Shown here one piece after another: positions 1-6,857 of a stretch of DNA of 11,056 bases. The stretch lies in the NCBI GenBank assembly GCA_910587085.1, contig CAJUMC010000082.1, forward strand, positions 1 to 11,056. The letters are read 5' to 3'. The DNA comes from an uncultured Lachnospiraceae bacterium. Its GTDB lineage: Bacteria > Bacillota > Clostridia > Lachnospirales > Lachnospiraceae. The notes under the pieces were generated by a model. That model was not told the DNA's origin and made no database searches. It worked only from the letters and a program-made list of their open reading frames with translations. Position 1 is the stretch's first letter. Each line of letters begins with the position of its first letter. A program made the translations under genes and the position numbers.

Positions 1-87
1 ACCGACATATAAGAACTTCTAAAGAGATAATCTAAATTCACCATAAATTTTATTTGAAAAATATGTATATAAAACAGGGAGAAATGT

Positions 88-1800
88 ATGAAGCCTAAAT
101 CCAAAACACTGAAAAAAGTAATGAACTACATTATCACGGAACATGGCCATGAATATATGCGCTACTTTGTCATGTGCATGGCAGATGTCCTTAAAAACTG
201 CGGCATACTTATCGCAACATATTTTGGAATTTCCTATGTTTTTGAAGCTGCAGAAAGCAATATCCGTTATTGTGCTGCAGGCGCAGTCTTAATTTTTGTC
301 AGCGAATTATCTGTATTATATTTGAATCGTTGTATGAATCAGCTTAGCAAAAGTATGGAAGCAAGAGTTTACAAAAAAATTTTGGAAAAAACCACAAAAA
401 TACCTGTTCTCGAATTGACGAACAGCACTACTCAAAATGACATAAACGCTGCTTTAGAGGAAGGTAAAAACGCTCTTGAAACTATAACAATGGATATTCC
501 ATCCTACATTGATCTGATTCTGCAGATCTGCATTTTTATTGCTGTTGTGTGCCGGATAAGCTGGTGGTATGCACCTGTCACAATATTACTTATTACTATA
601 ACGATAGTTATAAGCAGCTATTTCAAAAGCAAAGAGCTTGATGGTTATGACGACATAACAAGGCAATTAAGATTACTGGGTTATTTCAGTTCTCTCCCTT
701 ATACAGAATGCGTCCACAGGGAAATGAACATTCAGAATGCAGCCCTATATTTTACTGACAGGCGGAAGCTATACGCTGACCAGTTCATAGCAGAGAAAAG
801 GAAAAAATACAGATGCCACATAAAATTCAGTTTATACAGCGGATTGATATTACTGCTGGCAACCATCAGCATATCCGCATATCTTTTTTATCTCTTATCC
901 ATTGGAATGTTAAAAACGGAATTGCTGGCAACGACACTCATAAGCAGCCTGTTGCTGTATCAGCAGGTTTTATCACTGAGCGAACAATTCAGCTGGGACA
1001 AGGAAGCATTGTATTATGTAGATAAGTATTTTAAGCTGCTGGATATGAATGAAGAACAAAATATAGGATACAATAAAAAAATCTACGATATTGCTATCCA
1101 TATCGACAGCTTTTGCTATGCAGATAAAATCATCCTGTCCAACCTCGGATTGAACTTGAAACAAGGACAAAAAATATTACTGATCGGGGACAACGGCGCT
1201 GGAAAAACGACATTACTGAATCTTTTAACCGGTCTATATCCGTTATCCAGCGGCTGCCTGCACATAAACAATGAATCCTGCACAACGCCAATTATTGTAA
1301 GAAACCGTTCCGTTATTGTCAGTCAGAACTTTCCTGCTCTAAAAATGACATTACGGGAAAATCTGATGTGCAAAAATATAAGTGAAGCAGAAATCCAGAC
1401 CGCTCTGCAAGCGGTTGATCTATGGAATGAAATACAACGCCTGCCCGACGGTCTTGATACTTTTGTAGGAGAGGAACATTCACTGTCACAAGGGCAATGG
1501 CAGCGTTTTGCAATCGCAAAGCTGCTGCTGCACAAAGAAGCCGATATTTGGGTATTGGATGAACCGACAAGCGCAATGGACGCGATTCATGAAACGGATA
1601 TTTTAAAACTTGTTTTTGACAAAGGCAAGGATAAAATTATTATTGTGGTCACGCATCGGCTAAGCATGGCAAAGCAAATGGATCATATATATCATATAAC
1701 CAATGGACAGATAGATTTTGATGGTACTCATGCAGAACTCTACGCTTCAAATTCCATATATAAAAATATGTTTGATATACAAGCTCAAATGTACGTATAA
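88..1800 (+). CDS. ABC half-transporter, fused membrane domain and ATPase
   Basis: A 570-residue protein with an N-terminal membrane domain followed by a nucleotide-binding domain, the layout of type IV ABC exporters, which act as dimers in the cytoplasmic membrane. Hydrophobic segments lie near residues 27-50, 60-80, 140-175 and 250-295. The ATPase motifs are complete: Walker A GDNGAGKTT at 367-375, Q-loop Gln413, signature LSQGQ at 466-470 (Gln in place of the usual first Gly), Walker B IWVLDE at 487-492, D-loop SAMD at 495-498, and H-loop His523. There is no C39 peptidase domain. The start is supported by AGGGAG at 76-81, six bases before the ATG. The gene is AT-rich, unlike the enzyme genes further right. 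The substrate cannot be read from the sequence; peptide or drug export are options by family. No partner gene is visible, though one could lie left of the window. No convincing terminator follows. Confidence 0.93.
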   Translation: MKPKSKTLKKVMNYIITEHGHEYMRYFVMCMADVLKNCGILIATYFGISYVFEAAESNIRYCAAGAVLIFVSELSVLYLNRCMNQLSKSMEARVYKKILEKTTKIPVLELTNSTTQNDINAALEEGKNALETITMDIPSYIDLILQICIFIAVVCRISWWYAPVTILLITITIVISSYFKSKELDGYDDITRQLRLLGYFSSLPYTECVHREMNIQNAALYFTDRRKLYADQFIAEKRKKYRCHIKFSLYSGLILLLATISISAYLFYLLSIGMLKTELLATTLISSLLLYQQVLSLSEQFSWDKEALYYVDKYFKLLDMNEEQNIGYNKKIYDIAIHIDSFCYADKIILSNLGLNLKQGQKILLIGDNGAGKTTLLNLLTGLYPLSSGCLHINNESCTTPIIVRNRSVIVSQNFPALKMTLRENLMCKNISEAEIQTALQAVDLWNEIQRLPDGLDTFVGEEHSLSQGQWQRFAIAKLLLHKEADIWVLDEPTSAMDAIHETDILKLVFDKGKDKIIIVVTHRLSMAKQMDHIYHITNGQIDFDGTHAELYASNSIYKNMFDIQAQMYV

Positions 1801-1932
1801 ATTTTGCTTAATACATGCTAGTCAACCCAAAAAGTATGTTCCTTTTTCAGCATTCCGGTTAAAATATAAGAAAGGTAACTATTCGGCACCCATCTAGGGC
1901 ATATTAATTTTTGGTCAAAACGGAGAAAATAA

Positions 1933-2414
1933 AATTTCTGTTTTGCCATGGCTTTATTGCAAAAAATGGATAACTTTTCAATGCAGCTGCAGGAATTCTG
2001 TACATGGCAGGAAAAATCCCCACAGGATCCGGCGGGGGCAGCCACATGCCGTTTATCCCCCTGATGCTGTATGCTTTCCGGTGGGACATAGAGGTCAGCT
2101 ATTACGAACAAAAAACATTCTGGTCATTGTGCAGTTATATGGTCCGCAGCCGTAAGGGGATTGAAATGTTGGTCAACCTGATCAACATAACATACTGTGC
2201 GATGAAGCTGTTGCCCTACCAGGATGAGACGTTTTCAAAATACCGGGCAGAAAGTGTACAGGAGTTTCGGTTTGCGTTAAGTGAACAGATACGCCAGCAG
2301 GTATTTTATGCCATTTTCGTTGGAAAAGCCGAAACCAGTATAAAATCAAACGCCTTAATCAAATGCCTTAAAACAGTTGGTTCAGAAACAAGGGGATCAT
2401 TTATAAAGTTGTAA
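1933..2414 (+). pseudogene. IS4-type DDE transposase, 3' remnant with a frame break
   Basis: This is the C-terminal end of a transposase. The frame that starts at 2004 contains YAFRWDIEVSYYEQK, which fits the Y-(2)-R-(3)-E-(6)-K signature of IS4-family DDE transposases exactly, so the final catalytic Glu is kept. It is followed by a helical C-terminal region ending at the TAA at 2412-2414. Upstream, a different frame (open from 1933, stop at 2062-2064) reads QLQEFCTWQEKSPQDPAG, which looks like the natural preceding segment. The two frames meet at the G-run near 2033-2037, so a single-base indel is the simplest explanation. The two catalytic Asp residues and the N-terminal half are missing; the frame is closed by a TAA at 1930-1932. 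I could not find terminal inverted repeats. Activity is very unlikely. Family assignment rests on the motif; the frameshift is inference. Confidence 0.75.
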
Positions 2415-2838
2415 AGTGGTGTTTTTTATATAGTTCTGGAAAATACAGACAATAATTTTTATTTTATAATGTTGCTGTATTTTAATTTAATTTTAATACT
2501 ATACATACTATAAATAACAAAAAGTTCTTTCCGATACAGCCTGATTTTCAACGCATATACGGCAGATTAGAAAATTGGCAGAGGCCCGTAATTTTCGGAT
2601 GCGAAGAGGAAAGCAGGAGGGATTACGAAAAAACGAAAGAAGTTCTCATACCGTTTTAAGGAAATAGATATTTTACCTTTTGCTGTTGCATCCAATTGAC
2701 GGGTCAGCTTGTATCAACCTGAGCCCGCCGGATACGGCGATTCTGCCGGCCCTGGCGGGGTGCTGAGAAAGGAGGAGGCCGTTCTCCTGGAGCACGCTCT
2801 TGCGCTGGATGAGGAAAACTGCGGGCTGGCGGAACAGA
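2415..2838. other. Non-coding gap between transposase remnant and PL11 gene
   Basis: The first ~110 bases are strongly AT-rich, and composition becomes GC-rich from about 2700. I see no RNA gene, no insertion-sequence end, and no hairpin with a T-tract that could terminate the leftward PL11 transcript. GC-rich complementary segments around 2733-2760 (minus strand CCCGCC and GGCGGG) are not followed by a T-run. The only coding hint is a mini-ORF at 2625-2699, listed separately. Longer open frames from 2673 to 2984 on both strands have no recognisable product and overlap the PL11 3' end. Confidence 0.6.
2625..2699 (+). other. Possible decayed start of a lost gene (mini-ORF with ACG start)
   Basis: AGGAGG at 2615-2620 is followed four bases later by ACG and a 24-codon frame rich in Lys, Arg and Phe that begins KKRKKFSYRFKEIDILPF and ends at TGA 2697-2699. 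The ribosome site and first codons, GGAGGGATTACGAAA, resemble the start of the GH2 gene in this window (GGAGGGGGATTATGAAA), suggesting an ATG that mutated to ACG. The ATT at 2622-2624 is an alternative rare start. The same frame stays open after the TGA to about 2984, but that part has no recognisable features. This may equally be chance. Confidence 0.15.
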
Positions 2839-5409
2839 TTACACCCGCTCCGCCCCCAGCCACGGCAGCACCTGGGAAAAATCCATGTCACCTGCATAAT
2901 AAAATTTTGTATAGCATGGCTGGTTATAGCAATTGTTCTGCCAGGCGATGCCGGTCCGGTACATGGTGTCGTGCATCAGCGTAAACAGCTTGTGATGGCA
3001 AAGCTCCAGGCCGGTGTAAATGCGGATGGCGCTGCTGTCCGTGGTGCGCAGCAGAAGTTCTTCTCGAAAATCTCCGAAAATATCTGCAATCAGGCAGGGA
3101 TTGCCCTTGGTTCCGTTGTTTGTCAGCGTGCCCTTGGGAGCAAGCAGGATGCCGTGCGTGTTATCGCTGACAATACCGGTATGCTCGCCGTGAAGATAAT
3201 CCGCGCCGCCGATCATCTGCGTGCTCAGGTCGGCGGCAAAACGGATGCTCTGGTCGGTTCCGGGAACCCTTCCGGAAAGCCGGTTTCCCCGGCAGTCGTA
3301 CAGCTCTCTGACCCAGACGCATAATCCGCGAACCTCCGGGTTGATATCACCGATCATGCAGCGGCCGAGATCCGTCTCTGCGTATTCGCCGAAGAAAACT
3401 TCTCCTGTTTCCGCATCCCGGAGCGCCCAGCCGTAGGGAGCGTCCTTTGCGCCCTCAAATACGCTGAAAATCTGAAGTCCGGGACGGTCGGGATCGATAA
3501 CTGCCACATGCATGGCGTCCCCATGTCCGAGCTTTGCCTCACGGCCGTCGGGAAGTCTGCCGCGGGAGGAGTACAGAACCCTTCCGTCGTGATCAATGAC
3601 CGCTGCACCGTAAATAATTTCCTGGCAGCCGTCCCCGTCCACGTCCGCGGTCGAAAGACTGTGATTCCCCTGGCCTGCCAGGCAGCCGTAGACCGGGTCG
3701 GTTCCCGTACCGCCGTGGGGTTCCGCACAGAAAGGATTGCGCATCGGAACATACCCGCTGTCGATGTCGAAGCGGACGCGGTGCTTTCCCTCAAAGAAAT
3801 CGTACGCAACAATGGTGGTCCGGGTGTAGTAGCCGCGGCAGATAATCAGATACGGCCGCTCCCCGTCCAGATAGGCCGCACCGGAAAGAAAACGGTCGAC
3901 GCGGTTGCAGGGCTCGATGCGCGCCATGGCATAATCGCCCCAGCGCAGGCCGTCGTCTTCCCGCGGGTGCGGGAAGGGGATGGTTTCCAGCTCTCCGCCG
4001 TCCCCGCCGAACATAGTCAGATATTCCGGCCCGCGGAAAATATATCCTTCAAATCTGCGGAGCTCGTTGCGCCGGCTCCGGGAAGGAGCGTATTCATCCA
4101 GAAAATAATCTGCCAGGGCTTCCGCATCCGGCCGGTTCAGCGGATAGGCGTATTTGACCGGAACAAAGAAGCATTCCTCCAGCGTCGCCGGCCACTGACC
4201 GCATTTTACCTCGGGAAGTGCGTGCCAGCCCTGAAAAAGTCCGATGATGTGTTCGCGGTAATCTGCGGCGCTGCAGACGTAATTGTCCTGGTTTGTCACG
4301 CCCGCCGCCGCGTCCGCCTTCGGAAGTGTTATGTATTTCCGGCTTTTTATGGAGCCGTCCTCGTGAAATACTGTCATGCAGGTGCCTGGAGCCGTTTTAA
4401 CGGAAAGTTCGGCCCTTCCGTCTCCGTCAAAATCGTAGACGATAAACTGGGTGTAATGTGCGCCCGCCCGGATATTAACGCCCAGATCAAGACGCCATAA
4501 AAGACGGCCGGAGAGCTTGTAGCAGTCGATCAGGCAGCTGCCCGTATATCCCTTGCCGATTACATCATGGGAATTCGAGGGATCCCATTTTACATAAAAT
4601 TCGTATTCACCGTCCCCATCCGCATCGCCCACGCTCATATCGTTGGCGCTGTAGGTGTAGGCTTCACCCGCGGGAGTAATGCCGCCCTCCGGAATCTGCA
4701 GGGGGATTTCCAGATATTTTTTCGGAATGACACGCACGGGCCCGCAGGGAGCTTCTTCGGCGGAAGAGCCGGGCATGCCGCTGAGACAGCCGCCGTGGCT
4801 GCAGTGATCAGCCGCTGTTCCGGATGAGTTGGTGATGACGCCTGCCGCTGCAACAGTTGTATCCGCCTCGATATTTCTGCTTTTCACTGCTGCGACGGAA
4901 TAGGTATCCTGCAGTGTCCCCTCCGGGTCAAGATAATTGGTGCTGTCCGTCACCAGAGTAAGCCTCCGGCCGTTTTTATATACCGCGTAATCGGTTCCGC
5001 TCATCCCCGTTTCGGTAAAGCCGGAAACCTCCTCCAGCAGCATGCGCCAGCTGAGGAAAACACCGTTTTCCACGGCGACGGCAATCAGGCCGCGGCTAAG
5101 CTTTTCCAGCTGTTCCTGCAGGATATTTTTAACCGGTGTTTTCAGCAGACTGCTCTCATCAAGCTTTGTTCCGGCCTGCCATGCTTCAACCCTTAGATAG
5201 TGGGGGATATGCGTCGCCTTCAGCAAAGTAAAGCAGGTATCACTTCCCTCGTAAATACATTTATAGTTCATGGTGCGGCTGAAGCGGTCGGACCAGAACA
5301 GGCGGTAGAGGAGATCGGCAGCAGCGCCGCTCCCCGTACCTTTATTATTTTCCGTCCATCGAACACTGAGCCGATCGTTCTTTATATCTGTCAATTCCAG
5401 CTGAATCAT
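2839..5409 (-). CDS. Rhamnogalacturonan lyase, polysaccharide lyase family 11
   Basis: An 856-residue enzyme predicted to cleave the rhamnose-galacturonate backbone of rhamnogalacturonan I by beta-elimination. The PL11 beta-propeller is recognised by KWDPSNS, YTGSCLIDCYKL, NIRAGAHYTQF, GPEYLTMF, GQGNHSLSTADVDGDG and LGHGDAMHVAVIDPDRPG. Calcium-type DxDGDG loops lie near residues 262-267, 327-332 and 589-594. Order: an extra ~95-residue domain that looks fibronectin-like; the usual PL11 beta-sandwich start (RGLIAVAVENGVFLSWR, ~106-122); a Cys/His linker ~195-225; then the propeller, interrupted by a ~70-residue insert (~376-447). YesW-type PL11 enzymes are about 600 residues, so this one is long. 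No signal peptide is visible, so an intracellular role like that of YesX is likely. I chose ATG 5409 because GGAGG (5419-5423) sits nine bases upstream; the frame extends eight codons further to a TTG without support. No terminator is seen downstream. Confidence 0.93.
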   Translation of the reverse strand: MIQLELTDIKNDRLSVRWTENNKGTGSGAAADLLYRLFWSDRFSRTMNYKCIYEGSDTCFTLLKATHIPHYLRVEAWQAGTKLDESSLLKTPVKNILQEQLEKLSRGLIAVAVENGVFLSWRMLLEEVSGFTETGMSGTDYAVYKNGRRLTLVTDSTNYLDPEGTLQDTYSVAAVKSRNIEADTTVAAAGVITNSSGTAADHCSHGGCLSGMPGSSAEEAPCGPVRVIPKKYLEIPLQIPEGGITPAGEAYTYSANDMSVGDADGDGEYEFYVKWDPSNSHDVIGKGYTGSCLIDCYKLSGRLLWRLDLGVNIRAGAHYTQFIVYDFDGDGRAELSVKTAPGTCMTVFHEDGSIKSRKYITLPKADAAAGVTNQDNYVCSAADYREHIIGLFQGWHALPEVKCGQWPATLEECFFVPVKYAYPLNRPDAEALADYFLDEYAPSRSRRNELRRFEGYIFRGPEYLTMFGGDGGELETIPFPHPREDDGLRWGDYAMARIEPCNRVDRFLSGAAYLDGERPYLIICRGYYTRTTIVAYDFFEGKHRVRFDIDSGYVPMRNPFCAEPHGGTGTDPVYGCLAGQGNHSLSTADVDGDGCQEIIYGAAVIDHDGRVLYSSRGRLPDGREAKLGHGDAMHVAVIDPDRPGLQIFSVFEGAKDAPYGWALRDAETGEVFFGEYAETDLGRCMIGDINPEVRGLCVWVRELYDCRGNRLSGRVPGTDQSIRFAADLSTQMIGGADYLHGEHTGIVSDNTHGILLAPKGTLTNNGTKGNPCLIADIFGDFREELLLRTTDSSAIRIYTGLELCHHKLFTLMHDTMYRTGIAWQNNCYNQPCYTKFYYAGDMDFSQVLPWLGAERV

Positions 5410-5419
5410 TGCCCCTGGC

Positions 5420-5483
5420 CTCCGATTATCCAAACAGTTCTGCTTTATTTTTCTCAGCGTGACGTTGAGCCTCTCCGATTATC
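5420..5483 (-). repeat. 11-bp direct repeat in the PL11 leader, each copy carrying an SD-like core
   Basis: GATAATCGGAG occurs twice in the leader (minus strand), at 5473-5483 and at 5420-5430. The second copy contains part of the real ribosome binding site GGAGG (5419-5423). The first copy continues as GGAGAGG and has no start codon at a suitable distance. The copies are 53 bases apart. They may be a duplicated regulator site or a decoy ribosome site; both are inference. Confidence 0.4.
5453..5469. promoter_or_regulatory. Candidate operator dyad in the PL11 leader
   Basis: CTCAGCG-TGA-CGTTGAG is a 7+3+7 inverted repeat with one mismatched position. It lies roughly 36-52 bases downstream of the predicted transcription start, a place where a repressor could block elongation or where a weak RNA hairpin could form. 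No regulator gene in the window can be tied to it. Confidence 0.35.
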
Positions 5484-5511
5484 TGCCGGAAACGCCCGCC
5501 CCGTGAATTAA

Positions 5512-5540
5512 ATCATAGCCGTTCCATTTCAGGCTGTCAA
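5512..5540 (-). promoter_or_regulatory. Sigma-A type promoter of the PL11 gene
   Basis: On the minus strand TTGACA (5535-5540) is separated by exactly 17 bases from TATGAT (5512-5517). The -35 is consensus and the -10 differs at one position. Transcription would start near 5505, giving a leader of about 95 bases before the PL11 ATG. Confidence 0.75.
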
Positions 5541-5573
5541 GTGTGTATACCCAATGAGTAGGAACAATACAGC

Positions 5574-5598
5574 TTTCTGGCGGGCGGCACGCCAGAAA
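5574..5598. repeat. Perfect 9-bp inverted repeat (hairpin)
   Basis: TTTCTGGCG and CGCCAGAAA are perfectly complementary around a seven-base GC-rich loop. No T-tract follows on either strand, so it is not a standard intrinsic terminator. It lies just upstream of the PL11 promoter and just downstream of the coding-like remnant that ends at 5600, so it could be a transcript end of that lost gene or an isolated palindromic repeat. Confidence 0.5.
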
Positions 5599-5599
5599 A

Positions 5600-5892
5600 T
5601 CACGGCAAGCCGGATTTCATCGGCAGGGTGTTTCCTGCCTTTCTCGGCTTTTCTCTTAGTTCTGACTGCTCCTTCTGTGTCTTTTCCTGCATGATGGCAA
5701 AACTCTTTTTGCCTGCCGGCGGTTCGTGCGTCCCTCCACTATAATCCAGTCCTCCGGCTTCTTATTTCGGATGGTGCCGATTTTAAAGCGGTACTTGGTC
5801 TTTTGGGAAGCGATTGCGCCGGAAGAAGCGGGGATAAGGAAATACCGCTGCCTGGGTTTTATCCATGCAACGGCATTTTGGGTAACTTTGAT
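5600..5892 (-). pseudogene. Coding-like minus-strand stretch with a frame break, unrecognised
   Basis: One minus-strand frame is open from 5892 to a TAA at 5656-5658 and reads ...QRYFLIPASSGAIASQK...KPEDWIIVEGRTNRRQAK. An overlapping frame, ending in TGA at 5600-5602, continues as KKSFAIMQEKTQKEQSEL and is rich in charged residues, as real proteins often are. The switch would fall in an A-run in GGCAAAAAGAG. Codons in the first frame favour G or C at the third position, like the neighbouring enzyme genes. There is no start codon with a ribosome site. I do not recognise the family; it could be a decayed gene or a fragment of a mobile element. It may also be chance. Confidence 0.25.
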
Positions 5893-5930
5893 TCAACTAT
5901 TAGGCACAAAAACCGGAATTTTGTTGTTAA

Positions 5931-6527
5931 TCAAAAATTTTTGTCAAATTTCATTACGGTTTCACGGTTAAGCATGTCATTATATATATCCGACTCAAAA
6001 AACCTTCCGCCGCGTACATTCTTTAGATATCCTTCTTTTAATTCCATGGCCATAAAGGCAGGGTAATTATAGCCTTCAGCATCGGATATGCCGTAAACGA
6101 CTGCCTCTTTAAAACCAAACTGCGGATAGTATTCCGGCCTTCCAAAAAATAGAATAGCACCGTAGCCAAGCTTTTGGGATTTCTCTATCATTGTACGGAC
6201 GAGGGCTTGACCAATGCCTTGACGCTGATATTCAGGGAGCACGCTCAAAGGGCCAAAATTAAGGACAGGAAGCATATAGCCTTCCTTTTTCACAATTGCT
6301 TTACTGCAAATAATATGTCCAACTATCGTTCCGTTTTTTAGTTGAGCAACGAAACTCAATTCATTAATGCCATCACGGTGCCTTAATTCATGAACCATCC
6401 AGTGTTCATAAGGACAGCCAATTTTACCACGCAGTATTCTCTCGGGATAATTAAATGCTGCTCTTGTTATTTCTTCTACTTTCCGGTAATCCTTTTCTTC
6501 TTCCTGCCTCACGATTATATGTTCCAT
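5931..6527 (-). CDS. GNAT-family N-acetyltransferase (YhbS-like)
   Basis: A 198-residue acetyltransferase that would move an acetyl group from acetyl-CoA to an amine; the acceptor is unknown. The acetyl-CoA pyrophosphate-binding motif is QRQGIGQAL at 101-109, preceded by the strand PLSVLPEY, and FFGRPEYYPQFGF at 127-139 matches the conserved segment of the YhbS-type subgroup. The length is slightly above that of a minimal GNAT domain because of a C-terminal tail of about 35 residues. Start ATG 6527 is chosen because GGAGG (6536-6540) lies eight bases upstream. An in-frame ATG at 6590 would add 21 residues that do not look like part of the fold. A promoter with TATAAT at 6568-6573 sits directly before this start. 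It is flanked by the small membrane-peptide gene on the opposite strand and is not obviously linked to the carbohydrate genes. Confidence 0.9.
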   Translation of the reverse strand: MEHIIVRQEEEKDYRKVEEITRAAFNYPERILRGKIGCPYEHWMVHELRHRDGINELSFVAQLKNGTIVGHIICSKAIVKKEGYMLPVLNFGPLSVLPEYQRQGIGQALVRTMIEKSQKLGYGAILFFGRPEYYPQFGFKEAVVYGISDAEGYNYPAFMAMELKEGYLKNVRGGRFFESDIYNDMLNRETVMKFDKNF

Positions 6528-6547
6528 TAAGAAATCCTCCAATAAAT

Positions 6548-6561
6548 ACCGGTTCGCCGGT
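6548..6561 (-). promoter_or_regulatory. Short hairpin at the 5' end of the GNAT transcript
   Basis: ACCGG-CGAA-CCGGT on the minus strand forms a five-base-pair stem with a four-base GNRA-type-like loop (CGAA). It begins about where transcription from the 6568-6573 promoter would start, eight bases before the GGAGG. A 5'-terminal stem of this kind could stabilise the mRNA; this is inference. Confidence 0.35.
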
Positions 6562-6567
6562 GACTCC

Positions 6568-6576
6568 ATTATACCA
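6568..6576 (-). promoter_or_regulatory. Extended -10 promoter of the GNAT gene
   Basis: TGGTATAAT on the minus strand is a consensus -10 with the TGN extension. The hexamer 17 bases upstream, TTCCCT, matches only three of six -35 positions, which an extended -10 can tolerate. It lies inside the longer alternative reading frame of the GNAT gene and so supports the shorter start. Confidence 0.6.
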
Positions 6577-6586
6577 CAATCACTTT

Positions 6587-6616
6587 TCATAGGGAATAGA
6601 CTTTACAAAAAATCAT
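6587..6616 (-). other. Possible 9-codon leader ORF with ATGA overlap to a longer GNAT form
   Basis: AGGGAG (6621-6626) is followed four bases later by ATG 6616 and the frame MIFCKVYSL, stopping at TGA 6587-6589. That TGA overlaps the ATG at 6588-6590 that begins the in-frame, 219-residue version of the GNAT protein. The arrangement would allow translational coupling on transcripts from the upstream promoter at 6658-6663. It is too short to support by coding content. Confidence 0.2.
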
Positions 6617-6821
6617 TATTCTCCCTGCCTTTCTGCCCCGGATGCGCGCTTGCCCCTATTATATCAGGTTTCTTGCTAACTCAAAATTATTTCTTGACGG
6701 TATCGCTGATTCCGTCCGGATTGTGCTTTTCCTTTCCTCTTTTGATTACCTCTAATTAGCCGTGACCTGCAGGATGGCAGGCGTTTTGGCGGCAGTTTTT
6801 CGAGATTACATATAAGCATTT
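6591..6821. other. Divergent intergenic region without a gene
   Basis: Between the GNAT gene and the small membrane-peptide unit I see only the leftward promoter elements and mini-ORF described separately. There is no RNA gene, no insertion sequence and no open frame with a ribosome site on the plus strand before 6951. Confidence 0.6.
6658..6684 (-). promoter_or_regulatory. Possible second, upstream promoter for the GNAT gene
   Basis: The minus strand has TGATATAAT, a consensus extended -10 (hexamer at 6658-6663). TTGAGT at 6679-6684 could serve as the -35 but the spacer is only 15 bases, shorter than usual. A transcript from here would carry the mini-ORF at 6587-6616 before the GNAT gene. 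Confidence 0.35.
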
Positions 6822-6842
6822 TTTACAACCTGATGTTGTAAA
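6822..6842. promoter_or_regulatory. Perfect 8-bp dyad upstream of the small-peptide promoter
   Basis: TTTACAAC-CTGAT-GTTGTAAA is a perfect inverted repeat with a five-base centre. It ends 15 bases before the TTGACA at 6858, a position typical of an activator site, though repression is also possible. The operator type is not one I can assign with confidence. Confidence 0.45.
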
Positions 6843-6857
6843 TTGTTTTATGAAAGA

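Noticed and set aside
1834..1852. AAAAAG...CTTTTT inverted repeat after the ABC gene as terminator
   Set aside because: The stem is only A:T pairs apart from one G:C, too weak for an intrinsic terminator.
2415..2530. AT-rich stretch as an origin or attachment site
   Set aside because: No iterated repeats, no integrase gene and no RNA gene nearby that would mark such a site; AT-richness alone is not evidence.
3508..4500. 330-codon open frame on the plus strand inside the PL11 gene
   Set aside because: It lies antisense to a clearly recognisable PL11 lyase, has no ribosome site or known motif, and long antisense frames are expected in GC-rich coding DNA.
5726..6066. Plus-strand open frames overlapping the 3' end of the GNAT gene
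   Set aside because: No ribosome site and no known motif; codon choice in this interval looks better on the minus strand.
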